Assembly (NCBI RefSeq): GCF_963678635.1
Contig: NC_087066.1
Location: 11,826,517 to 11,890,516, forward strand
Length of the DNA: 64,000 bases
Reading direction: 5' to 3'
Source of the DNA: Symsagittifera roscoffensis
Lineage: Eukaryota > Xenacoelomorpha > Acoela > Convolutidae
In this document: positions 35,073-45,839 of the stretch, in pieces
Layout: each line of letters starts with the position of its first letter
Numbering within the stretch: the stretch's first letter is position 1
The notes under the pieces: generated by a model
The model's database searches: none
Told to the model about the DNA's origin: nothing
Seen by the model: the letters and a program-made list of their open reading frames with translations, nothing else
Position numbers and translations under genes: made by a program

Positions 35073-35934
35073 CCACTCCACCTACTTCTTAAACCAAGCT
35101 TTAATAAAAGAAAAATTTAGAGGTTTTCTAACATGGTAATTTTTTTTTGCTTTTTAAATTTTTTTTTGTGTTTTGTATTCGTACGTTAACACATTTTAAA
35201 CATTTTTCAAGAGATATCGAAACAAATCCAGGCCCTCCATTGAAGAGTGAAATTTCCATTTTTGAGGATTTTTTTTGTCCTTTAATTTGATCCCATTTGC
35301 TAATTTGCCGTAGCTTTCGACACAAATATGACGAATTTGTTTTTTTTTAATCGTAAATACATGACAACTCAATCGTAATGGCAACTGATACTTGGTTTTA
35401 AAAAAGTTGAAATCTCGAATTGTTTTTGAGAATCTAGATAATTCATTCAAAATACCACAAAGTCAGTTTTCTACTGGTACTAAAAAATGAGGTGGTGCCC
35501 GTATGGGTTCCAAAATAGGAAAGTGAACAACCCGATTTAATTGACGAAAAAACGAAGAAGGGAGAAAACAGAAGACAGAACAAAAATGCAGGTAGGTTAA
35601 CTCTGTTTTTGCACAGTTAGGAATTTTTTGACCCTCAACTCTGAAAAAAATCCAGATAAAATGATTTCATAAAAAACGTAGAAAAAATTACAAACAAATT
35701 GGACAAACATAAATCGATAGGTGCAATGGATTTGCCTGCCTGAGCAATTAAAAAGGCAAAATTTGTCATTGCTGATCACTTGTATTTTTAATAAACCAGT
35801 TCATTGAAGAACGTTAATTGACCGATTTTATCAGAGACTCTTACTCACAAAAAAAAAACAAATAAAAACACACAAAACATTTGAAAAAGGATACAAAACA
35901 TACAAAACATACAAAAACATACAAAACATGCAAA
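35073..35934. other. Intergenic stretch with a short ACAAAACAT repeat
   Basis: 35880-35930 contains about five ACAAAACAT-type units immediately before the LINE fragment. Otherwise nothing. Confidence 0.5.
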
Positions 35935-36720
35935 AAAGGAGATCCAATGGAGGCATTTATTTTTAGGCCTATATCTGCAATGGTTACTTCAATTAATATA
36001 TATGAGCGCGTTCTAATTAAACAAGTTAGTGCATATCTAGAAAAGAGCATTTTACCAAACTATATTCATTGTGGTTTCATATAAAAATAAACCATCGGTT
36101 GATGCGGTTATAAATTTAAGTGAAGAAAGAGTATCAAGTTTTTGAGCAAAAAATTTATCTTTAGCTATTTTTCTTGATCTTGCTGAAGCTTTCGCTACTG
36201 TTCCACTTTAAATCTTTTTTTTAAAATTAGCTGGAGTTACAAGTTTTTCACTCGGGTTTGTAAAACACTTGCCAGTTTTTGATCAAATCAAAATCACTGC
36301 GTAAAAATTGGCGCTAAAAGTTTTGCTGGGCTACTGTGAATCATAGGGTAGCACAAAATACAATCTCTGTCCAATAGGTTTCACATAGTGTGTTTACTAT
36401 TTTTGGAATAAATTGTGCAATCAAGTGCAAATTGTTCAATTTGTGGATATAACTTCTTTATTTTTCTGAAGAGAACTCGAATGTTTTCAGATCTAACAAA
36501 CAAAAAAATTAAAGTCTGTATGGAGATTGAACTGATGTTTTTGCAGTTAAAACAGTTATAAGTAGATTCGACAATTACACAGAATTGTGTCATTTTTGCT
36601 TTTTTAAAACGGAAAAATTGAAAACTAAATAGTCAACACAATAACTTGGCGTTTAATACATTGGAGAGTTGAGTTTTGTAAAAAAAAACTATTAACTCTC
36701 ACAGCAAACGGGCGTGCAAA
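35935..36720 (+). pseudogene. LINE (non-LTR) reverse transcriptase fragment
   Basis: The frame at 35941-36081 reads GDPMEAFIFRPISAM, then IYERVLIKQVSAYLEKSILP and CGFI. This matches the RT fingers block RPIS(...)K-I-x-E-R-x-L...G-F of non-LTR elements. After one stop, 36150-36225 gives LAIFLDLAEAFATVPL and KLAGV, corresponding to the palm motif F-L-D-L-x-K-A-F-D-T-V with the second aspartate changed to alanine. Weaker similarity continues to about 36720. The YxDD motif was not found and several stops are present, so it is dead. Clade undetermined. Confidence 0.7.
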
Positions 36721-39471
36721 ATTAGGTCATTTTATACCTTATGGCAGAATTTGCCGTTAATGGCCTGTGTTATTTTATTGAAAGCCTTAGCGTTGTCTGG
36801 TTTTAGTCATAGTGGAGTATTTGTTAGTAGTTATAAGAACAAAATGTCGATCGTTTGAACCGACAAAAAACTGAGGAGTAAAAATTTGCTTTGTGATCTA
36901 CTTTCTAAAAACAAAAATTTGTTTGCAGAACTATTCATAATGAAAATTTTTATACTGAAAATTTATGATCTGTTTTTTGAAAACACAAATCATTCAACTA
37001 AGGAAAACAAAAAAATAGTACTCTAAAATATACAATGAAATTAAACGAACAATTTACCTAAAAAAAGGAAGTGCTGGACAAGTTAATGGGGTCAGAATTT
37101 CCGATTGCTGGAATATGTGCGCAAAAATGGAAAGACTTGCCTAGAAACTTGAGAATGAAATCAAAAAAGAAATCGAAATAGGAGGTTTAAAGGATATATG
37201 TATATATAACGCTCACATTCATCTCACATTTTCTTTTTATCAAATTATTTAGAAGCCAGAATCGATTGAAATAATCCTATTTGTTGATTTGTAAACTTAT
37301 ATCATACAGCATGTATTCTTCAACATACAGGTTAAAATAAGACATTTACATTATTGTCAGAAAAAAGAAGACTGCTTCTCCTTTTACCTTTGCACATCCT
37401 TGAGGAAGCTGTTCAGATAAGTGCAACCTCTGACTATGAACTCGGTAGGATAATCTAGAATCAAAAAACAAAATATTCATCAGTCTGGAAGAAACTTTTG
37501 TTCCACAATATCTAACACCAGTAAGAATAGCAAGAAATGAAGTTTACTCATTTCGACAAATTTTTCTGCAACAATCCCCCCAAGTCCCTCAGCCACTGGA
37601 TTATTCCTTACGTTTTTCCCCTAGCTTTCAGCATAATTTTCAAAAAAGTCTCACAAGAAGCAAATATTTTATATAACGTTGAATTCACGGAGTCGAAAAT
37701 TCTGATACGCTTTAAGAATTCTTCAAAATGCAATATTTCTTATTTCTATCGATTTGATAAGTTTTAAAAAACAAACCTGCAGCATAGACATCTTATCTTA
37801 TTCAGGGGTGAATCTATTACTTTCTCGGAAAGGACTGGGTTTTCAAAATTTTTGAAAATTCTCTCCTCCTGACTTGATTTTCCTTTCCAAACAAAACACT
37901 CTTAACAACTCCTTTTGCCAAAAGTTAAAAAACAGGATAAAAACGAGGTACCAAGCACGGTATCAGTTCTTTTTTTACGTTGGTTGGTTAAAATCGGGGG
38001 TCGTAGTACAACACAACACAGGGCAATCGATCTCCTGCCATGGCAATGATAGTGTGTGAGGACGAGCTCTCACTTGACCTCTAGCTTCAGATCCACGAGA
38101 CAGTCTGACCGATTACGGCTGCAATAATGCTACCACGTGAAAGCTCTATACGCAAAAAAATGGCCTTGAGTCGCAAAAAAAGAGCTTCGCCAAACAAAAT
38201 ATTTCAGTCTGTAGTGTGGGGAAATAAGAGAAACGGACTATGCTTAGACAGGCTAGATAATAGCATTTCATAGATCCTGTGCGAATCGCAGAAACCACAA
38301 TCAAGGGTACTCTTTGGGTTGTCAGGTCGTCAAATCCCGGAAGGAGGTTGGTAGCAGTCTCATTAACAACCCTTTCGTCCTCTTTTCCCATTGAATTCGC
38401 ACAATCTTCGAAATTTAAAAAGATGGGAATGGGGGTGGGGCAAAAAAAAAGAAAAAAAATTAAAATATGGAATAACTGTAGCAATGTTTTAATTTGGGAA
38501 TGAATGAGGGCGTCGAGTGAACTCTTATTCGAGAGTGAACGATGCGTGAATTCTTTTCACGCACCATCACGTGAAGAGCTGTTTTGACCATTTAGGTATC
38601 TTTTTCATTGATATGACAATCCATTTCCGGTTGTTCCTTTAAGTCACCAAGTAGGCTCAATTCTTTGTCCCATATATCCTTACTTATTGTATGCCCTTTT
38701 ATAGGGGCAATTTTTTGGCGGATAGACATATATACAGCAGAAAAGTGGGCTAGCCGATGGATTCCAGTGCAGCTTTGAATAATACTCTGGGCAAAAGCTT
38801 TGCATCGGATCGCGGTAAAATTAGTTGGAAACTTTTTTGAAACTTTGTGTTTTAGTTTTAACTGAGAGAACATTTTCAGGTGACGCAAATGGAACACAAT
38901 GTATGTGTATGTAAAAGATCTTTGTGCAAATTTAACTTCATTTTAAGTTATCTTCATTTTATGATATTTAGGCTCCAAACTGTTTTCAATTTCTCCTCGG
39001 AGGTTTTAAGCACTTTTGCGCTTGAATGTGAAAATGGCGCTTAAGTGGATGCACTCGACGCATTTTAGAGTAGAAGTTGAGTATTTCTGACCGCTTGCAG
39101 CATCAATCAAACAAATTAAAGTGGTTATGTCCCCCGTGTGCTCAACTGTTTTCAGCTCCATTTTTTTTTCAAAAAATAGGATATGGTTCTAAAAACAGGA
39201 CCAAGTTATCATCTTCTACCTTTAAAGCATGGGGGGTTTGTAATAATTTGGTTCTTAGTTGAACTTTTCAGGTAATCAGAATTGAGTATTTCACACACAG
39301 CATTCAATTTGTTATCCCGAGCGTTAAATCAAGCTAGAAAAATCCAAAACGACAATTTAAAATGCGTTTGGCATCTTTTTTATGAAATTAATGCGCAGTG
39401 CATAAAACAGCCAAAAGGCAGAGCAAAGAGTTACTTGGAGGCCAAATTAATCAAAAATAATTAGTTTTGAC
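36721..39471. other. Intergenic stretch, no gene supported
   Basis: ORFs include 37537-37767 (+) and a 101-codon minus frame at 38592-38897 with moderately normal composition (GHTISKDIWDKELSLLGDL). I recognise none of them. 38270-38420 has a B-box-like GGTCGTCAAATCCC but no convincing tRNA or SINE structure. A decayed GTTAAC-type MITE may lie at 39198-39258. Confidence 0.4.
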
Positions 39472-40010
39472 GAGGGGCGGATCTAGGATTTTCTCGAGGG
39501 GGGGGGGGGGGGGCAGATTTTCAAAAAATTTTCGAAAATTTTGTCGACCTTTTTTTTAAGGTCGATCGGCTCTTTTTCCTTTCCCCCCCCCCACCTGCAA
39601 ATTTTTATATTTGAAGTTACTGTTCACTTTGTTCGATTGTCATGAAAATTGCCGTGCAGACTAATTAGCCCATGACAAACATATTTGGTCTTCATAATTA
39701 ACCTTGTAAAACAACTCGTTAGACCATAAAAATCATGTTTGAGTGAGGTGGGGGAAAAGGAAAAAGAGCCGGTCGATCAAGTTGATTTTCCGAGCTCTCT
39801 CAAAGCACTAAAAAGACCCTGTTTTGACCGAAAATTGTGCGCAGCAGGCAAAATGTTTGAAAAACAGGCCAAAAAAGATAAAAGATCCAGTTTTTTCGGC
39901 GCGCGCTCCCCACTCAAAATTAGTATATATTGACGCCGAAGGCAAATTTTAGGGTCGGTCGGCCAATAATCTATTTCCGCCCTCCCCCCCCCCCCCTAAA
40001 TCCGCCCCTG
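39472..40010 (+). mobile_element. hAT-type MITE, intact, perfect 8-bp target duplication
   Basis: Termini GAGGGGCGGATCTAGGA and CCTAAATCCGCCCCTG. 539 bp. Flanks GTTTTGAC at 39464-39471 and 40011-40018 are identical. Opposite orientation to the copy at 20558-20972, with the same ordered interior. Carries G and C homopolymer tracts next to both ends. Confidence 0.9.
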
Positions 40011-40018
40011 GTTTTGAC

Positions 40019-41099
40019 CAATCTAATTTTAAAATTTTGCATTTTTAGTTATTTTTGATCCAAATTTGTTATTAAGGGGGTATTAACAGCAAGACCCCAT
40101 GCAACTGTTTGTAGATTTTACTAGTTGCGAGAGAGGGGAATGTAGCCTTGATCGACTTATTCAGTTTGATCAGTTCAGGCTTTCCAGCAATTGTGAGATA
40201 GTTTCATAAACTTTGGTGCTCGTCATTTTTTTTGGCAATCAGAACTGTACTAAAAAAAAGCGATAAAACAATAACGCTCAAATCAGCGAGCGAAGCCCTT
40301 TTTGTTCTCACTGCTTTCTAACACCGATCAAAAAACTCTTTGAAAGGATACATTTTTTTAGAAAGTCATTTTCAATGTGCTCAAAAAACGGGAACATTTT
40401 CAACCTTTCAAATTTTTGAGCTGTTAGTATTAATACCCTACACTCTATATAAAGAACAAAGTAATATTACGTATTAACTAGTGCAATATGCGTGCTTCAT
40501 TGTTCCGACCATTAAAAATGAGGAGAAACTTTGTATTCGGGTGTGTTTGAGTTTTTTTTTGTATTCCACGCAAGATCAGGTACTCTAAACAGTCATCATT
40601 TTGGTGTTTGACTATAGTATCATAATAAAGCTGTTTCAGTCGTGATTTTTTACAACATCAAATAAATTGCCAAAAAAAACAGTGTGGAGAGAAGCCGGGT
40701 TTAAAATTTCCCTGTGTCTAGAGAAGCCGGTTTGAATTTTTGGTTTTTCGTTTATTTTTGAGCAGGTCAAGCGAGCGAGCAGGCCTATTAAAGAAGGACT
40801 AGTAATAAATAATCTAAATTTTTTTTTCTCAAATCCTGAATAATCGAATAAATTTTTTATAGTTTTTTTTGAGCGCAATCGTGGGAACAAACAGCTTCAA
40901 GCACTCAAAAAAAAACTGCAAAAAAGATGAAAAACTATTTTATTATAGTCAATTTTCAAAAACAGACGGTTTTCCAATATAAAATATCTATTACAAGAAT
41001 GAATATCGGAAATGCCTAAAATCTGGCTTTCGTTCAGACACAACGCACACAAAAAAAGAAAGTTTGATTTAAAAAAAAACATTGTGTAGTTTTTTGAGA
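40019..41099. other. Intergenic stretch with a dispersed repeat
   Basis: 40495-40655 is the partner of the repeat at 24625-24790. No gene. ORFs on the minus strand (40636-40890, 40897-41130) have no recognisable domain. Confidence 0.5.
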
Positions 41100-41287
41100 A
41101 TAAGGTCGGAACATTCAGTGCTACCTGCAAAGCAACCAGCTATCCTTGTCTCACATTTGAATGATTTAACTAGCCGCTAGTTCTTCAATGCAATGAAAAA
41201 GATTGCACGATAATAATCCAAGTTAAAGCTATTGTCTTCAAAATTGCTCCGAACTCAAAACCTTATGTTTGTGTGTAAAATTACAAA

Positions 41288-41344
<57 letters not shown>

Positions 41345-41514
41345 CTTTTGTCATTTTACGCAAAAATATAGTGTTTTGAGTTCGGGCTACTTTGACGACA
41401 AACGATAAAATTCGGATAACTTTCGCGCAATCTTTAATCTTTTTCGCCATTTTGAAGATCTAGCGGCTAACTAAATCATTCCAAGGTGAAACAACGATAG
41501 CCGGCTGCTTTGCG
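41100..41514. mobile_element. Palindromic element centred on a (TA)n tract
   Basis: Left arm GCAAAGCAACCAGCTATCCT, AATGATTTAACTAGCCGCTAG, AAAAAGATTGC and GAACTCAAAAC is inverted on the right (GTTTTGAGTTCGG, GCGCAATCTTTAATC, CTAGCGGCTAACTAAATCATT, AGCCGGCTGCTTTGC). The (TA)n centre is at 41290-41344. The GGTCGGAACATTCAGTGCTACCTGC block at the left links it to the foldback family. A cruciform-prone sequence. Confidence 0.75.
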
Positions 41515-42380
41515 TGTATACGCGGTTGCTATGTATATACTCGTTTTGAGCACTGGGTCTTAATATCTTTCATAATTTAAAATATCCGTCAAAAATTGCC
41601 TGATAACAAATCGAATCGCAAGCTGCCTTGAGAGAAAACTATTCCGAGCATGATAATATATACACACACTATTCCGGTTTAGACTTTTATCGTCAGTTCA
41701 GAACCCAAAACTGGTTTTGTAGAAATAATATTGAGGTTGCATCAAAGCAACGTATTAACCGTAAGCGAATTAAGAATGACAAATATACCTCAACCGGCAG
41801 TGTACGCTGTAGGTAGTATAGCTTCTTGGAAACCTTGAATTATTTTATCTATCGATTCTAGCCAGAAAGAATCTCTAAAACTTCCTTAATCTGACGGCAA
41901 AACGCCACCAACAGCAAATAGCAATCAAAATTGTACGGATGGCAACAAAATACGTCAACAAAAATTGAAAAAATTATGAATCAACCATGTATTAACCCCT
42001 AAAGTAATTTGGAGGATAAAAACCTTTTTCATAATAAATTCACTCAGAGGGCAGAAAAAATGATCAAAGAAAAATCAAATCTGGTTGTCTATCCCCCTGG
42101 ACTACGTTGTAAACACAAAAAGTCCAATTTTGCAAGCAAATTTTTTTTTTGTTAAATTTATATTTGAGCCCAACAGCAAGTTTGCAACAACAAAAAAGGA
42201 TTAAAATGATTTTACCTCAAATATGTGTTTTTGTTTATGAAACAATGCATATCGTACACTTTTGATTTACGAAATTAAAATAATGTTTTTGATAATCAAA
42301 ATGCCCTCTATCTTAGATATAAATATTTAAATCAATTTAAAATTAACCAGACTTAGCATTTTTTCCGTAGACTTCATATA
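41515..42380. other. Intergenic stretch, nothing seen
   Basis: No gene or repeat supported up to the assembly gap. Confidence 0.45.
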
Positions 42381-42580
42381 NNNNNNNNNNNNNNNNNNNN
42401 NNNNNNNNNNNNNNNNNNNNNNNNNNNNNNNNNNNNNNNNNNNNNNNNNNNNNNNNNNNNNNNNNNNNNNNNNNNNNNNNNNNNNNNNNNNNNNNNNNNN
42501 NNNNNNNNNNNNNNNNNNNNNNNNNNNNNNNNNNNNNNNNNNNNNNNNNNNNNNNNNNNNNNNNNNNNNNNNNNNNNNNN
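42381..42580. other. Assembly gap (200 N)
   Basis: 200 consecutive N. A round number, so probably a gap of estimated or arbitrary size. Confidence 1.
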
Positions 42581-42761
42581 GGAATCGAGCAGATTGAGTC
42601 ACCATTAATAAATTTCCCGAAAACTTATCCTTCTCGTGCAGTGTCACCAAGGCGTGATGAACAACATTGTTCAACTCCAACGTGCACCCATGTAGCAACA
42701 GTGAGTAACGCATGGAAAGCTTCACCCTTTCTTGATGTCTAGCGCCACAGGAAAAGCAAAA
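42581..42761 (-). CDS. Coding-like fragment truncated by the assembly gap, function unknown
   Basis: On the minus strand one frame is open from just after a possible acceptor (TGTTTTTAG, exon start 42761) to the gap: CGARHQERVKLSMRYSLLLH, followed by CTLELNNVVHHALVTLHEKD and FSGNLLMVTQSARF. Codon use and residue mix look like genuine protein, unlike the AT-rich noise ORFs around it. I do not recognise the family. A gene exon and an unidentified transposon ORF are both possible. The far side of the gap continues a short open frame, but joining across N is meaningless. Confidence 0.4.
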
Positions 42762-43394
42762 CTAAAAACAGTGGAAAAAGCGCAGGAGTGTTTGAATGTT
42801 ATCTAACTTCGAAACTCAGATTAAGATTGTTTGATTTTCATTTTTTGTTAATTTACTGTTAAAATTTAATTTTGAAACTGAGTTTGAGTTTTAATAGCTC
42901 TCTTTTTGTTTTCTGTTGTATAAAAAGCTTCTCAATTAAAATTGTCTGCCTCCTAATGCCTCACTTATCAAGTTGCTATGAAAAGGAGAATGCAAAGAAA
43001 CACTCTATAAGCGATTGTTGGACAAGTCGTTAATCAAAATACAAAAAAAATTGAAATTTTCAAATCTCGAAAAAATCTAGTAGTCATGAGGTCCTATATT
43101 CTTCGAAATTGTTTACAAAATTGAATAAATGGTTGAGAGAAGCAATTTGACATATCGCACGACTATGTTCAGACCGCCTTTTGAAGAGAGACAGACTCGA
43201 TTTTTTGACAAAGCCTTTTCCTATGCCAATTTTATGACTTTTTGTTACAAAGTCCGAATATAGTCTTCCGACCATTTATTTTGTTGTCCTCGCCAAGCTA
43301 CGCATTTTTTAGAGATCAACATTTCAAGCCCAAAAAGTTTTTTTAATAAGAAAAGAAAGTGGGATATTTCTAGTAGAAAAATGGTAATTTGTTT
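42762..43394. other. Intergenic stretch, nothing seen
   Basis: No gene or repeat supported. Confidence 0.45.
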
Positions 43395-44463
43395 AACATC
43401 TATAGCACAGACACTTAACTACAACCTCTATGTAGTTTCACGAAATTTAGCTTTCAAAAAATGACAAGATTTCTCAATAGTTTTGGAGGAGAACGCTAAA
43501 ACCCTTATTCCTTCTTTAAACAACAAACCCACCTTTGTTAAAATAATAAAATTTTGATGACCTTTCCTAGATTGTAGATTCCAGTCGCCCAGTTTTTTTA
43601 TACCGGAAAATTTTAAAAAACCCTCCGTTATATCCAGTAACCAGATTAGGGAATGTTGTATCTTTTTTCTAAAAAATGATAACAAACAAAAATTAATTGG
43701 TTTAACAAATCTATCTGTGATTGAATAAGTCTTTTGATATTTTTATATCAAAAATTGGTGTTCAAACAAAGTACTAGCTTGTTCAAACATTATATGTAAA
43801 ACCACATGCTCAGATAAACTTTTAGGTAAGCTCAGTCTAGAGTTGTAATTTCGAAGTATTTCGTACTTTGTGACTTAAGAACTGAAATGTGAAACTCAAA
43901 ACTGAATAAACGATTTTGAAATCATTTCCGTGATCACGGAACTCTGATCCAGTCATTTTAAAAGGAGTTTTATCATATAAGTGAAATTACCTATATAACT
44001 CACGTTAATCAAACTATGTGAACCAATAAATTTCAGCATGTACAATAAAGTGGGAAGTTTGAAATTTTTTCAAATTTAGGCGGGAAAGTTAGTTCAAAAT
44101 CAAAACTGCGCGCTCGAAACACAAACCATTTTGTCTGCAATTGGTAGACGAACAGTTATGTTTTCCTACTTTCTGTTGTATCTGATTTTACTTTGAGGTC
44201 ACTCGACTTTACTTTTTTCTAGTAATCAATTGCTTAACAATTTTCAAAAAATGTTCAAATGCAATTTTTGCTCACTGACATATGCAAACAAGAGCAAAAG
44301 AAGTCGCCATGAGCGTGACAAAGAATTTGTTGAAAATAACCTTGATGTTAATTGATGCAATCAGTGTTTATTTTCAGCTCGAATGCTGTCAAATTCACAA
44401 AATTATATTTTTCACAACCATGGTCAACTTGGCGGTGTTTGTGACTATTGTCATTTGGTCATA
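43395..44463. repeat. 1,069-bp tandem duplication, copy 1
   Basis: Begins AACATCTATAGCACAGAC. Repeated in order by 44464-45532 with a few percent divergence. Its last 210 bp encode the zinc-finger-like segment listed separately. Confidence 0.92.
44252..44462 (+). pseudogene. Degenerate zinc-finger segment (copy 1)
   Basis: The frame starting FKCNFCSLTYANKSKRSRH shows a C-x2-C...H finger start. After one stop it continues CNQCLFSARM...FHNHG (C-x2-C...H-x-H) and VCDYCHL. C2H2-like fingers at the N-terminus are common in eukaryotic polymerase-encoding mobile-element ORFs. Fingers are imperfect and a stop is present. This copy is cut off from any downstream gene by the duplication joint. Confidence 0.5.
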
Positions 44464-45532
44464 AACATCTATAGCACAGACACTTAACTACAACCTCTAT
44501 GTAGTTTCACAAAATTTAGCTTTCAAAAGATGACAAGATTTCACAATAGTTTTGGAGGAGAACGCTAAAACCCTTATTCCTTCTTTAAACAACAAACCCA
44601 CCTTTGTTAAAATCATAAAAATTTGATGACATTTCTTTGATATTAGATTCGAGTCGCCCAGTTTTTTTATACCGGAAAATTTTAAAAAACCCTCCGTTAT
44701 ATCCAGTAACCAGATAAGGAAATGTTGTATCTTTTTTTTCAAAAAAAGATAACAAAGAATAAGTAATTGGTTTAACAAATCTATCTGTCATTGAATAAGT
44801 CTTTTGATATTTTTATATCAAAAACTGGTGTTCAAACAAAGTACTAGCTTGTTCAAACATTATATTTAAAAACCACATGCTCAGATAATTTTTTAGGTAA
44901 GCTCAGTCTAGAATTGTAATTTCGAAGTATTTTATACTTCGTGACTTAAGTTTTGAAATGTGAAACTCAAAGCTGAATAAACAATTTTGAAATCATTTCC
45001 GTGATCACGGACTCTGATCCAGTCATTTTAAAATGAGTTTCATCATATAAGTAAAACTACCTATATAGCTCACGTTAATCAAACTATGTGAACCAATAAA
45101 ATTCAGCATGTACAATAAAGTGGGATGTTTGAAATTTTTTCAAATTTTGGCGGGAAAGTTAGTTCAAAATCAAAACTGCACGCTCAAAACACAAACCATT
45201 TTGTCTGCAATTGGTAGACGAACAGTTATGTTTTCCTACTTTCTGTTGTATCTCATTTTACTTTGAGGTCACTCGACTTTACTTCTTTCTAGTAATCAAT
45301 TGCTTAACAATTTTCAAAAATTGTTCAAATGCAATTTTTGCTTACTGACATGCAAACAAGAGCAAAAGAAGTCGCCATGAGCGTGACAAAGAATTTGTTG
45401 AAAATAACCTTGATGTTTATTGATGCAATGAGTGTTAATTCTCAGCTCGAATGCTCTCAAATTCACAAAATTTTACTTTTCACAACCATGGTCAACTTGG
45501 CGGTGTTTGTGACTATTGTCATTTGGGCTTTC
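44464..45532. repeat. 1,069-bp tandem duplication, copy 2
   Basis: Second copy. Its right end runs without a break into the polymerase pseudogene, so the duplication copied the 5' part and upstream flank of that gene. Confidence 0.92.
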
Positions 45533-45723
45533 AACCGCCAAAAAATTTTTCAACTAATTTATTAACAACCCATGGTCTACCTGTTATGAGAGCTGCCTCT
45601 GCTGACTTAGCTACTAGAAGTGCCGTCGCTGATGCTGGTCTCGGTAATGTGCGTGCTGCTGATGTAGCCGAAATCAACAGCGCAAGTCTTCAAAAAAAAT
45701 GTCTCTTTTTTTTGGTTTTTTGA
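45315..45723 (+). pseudogene. Zinc-finger and alanine-rich N-terminal segment (copy 2)
   Basis: Duplicate of the finger segment, here frame-shifted after the first finger. From 45451 it is open for 90 codons: FHNHGQLGGVCDYCHLGF, a THG that could close a finger, then an alanine-rich stretch (MRAASADLATRSAVADAGLG). It lies directly 5' of the polymerase body in the same orientation and is probably its N-terminal region. The alanine-rich part has no recognised homologue. Confidence 0.5.
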
Positions 45724-45839
45724 GACATACGTGATTGGCGGAACCAACAAATGAACGATTATCAGTCGATTGATTTTTTGCACTTTATGCAAGACAAAAA
45801 AGATTAAATTCAAAAACGCATAACGAAACGTGTTGCAGA

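Noticed and set aside
38270-38420. B-box-like GGTCGTCAAATCCC suggesting a tRNA-derived SINE or tRNA gene.
   Set aside because: No A box at proper spacing, no cloverleaf and no second copy seen in the window.
38592-38897. 101-residue minus-strand ORF.
   Set aside because: Composition is plausible but there is no recognisable domain, splice context or second copy. Left as unsupported.
42327-42725. 132-residue minus-strand ORF spanning the N gap.
   Set aside because: The middle is unknown bases, so the frame across the gap is meaningless. Only the part right of the gap is reported.
45582-45700. Alanine-rich stretch resembling a capsid or structural peptide.
   Set aside because: Too short and compositionally biased to assign. 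Kept only as part of the polymerase pseudogene's N-terminal region.
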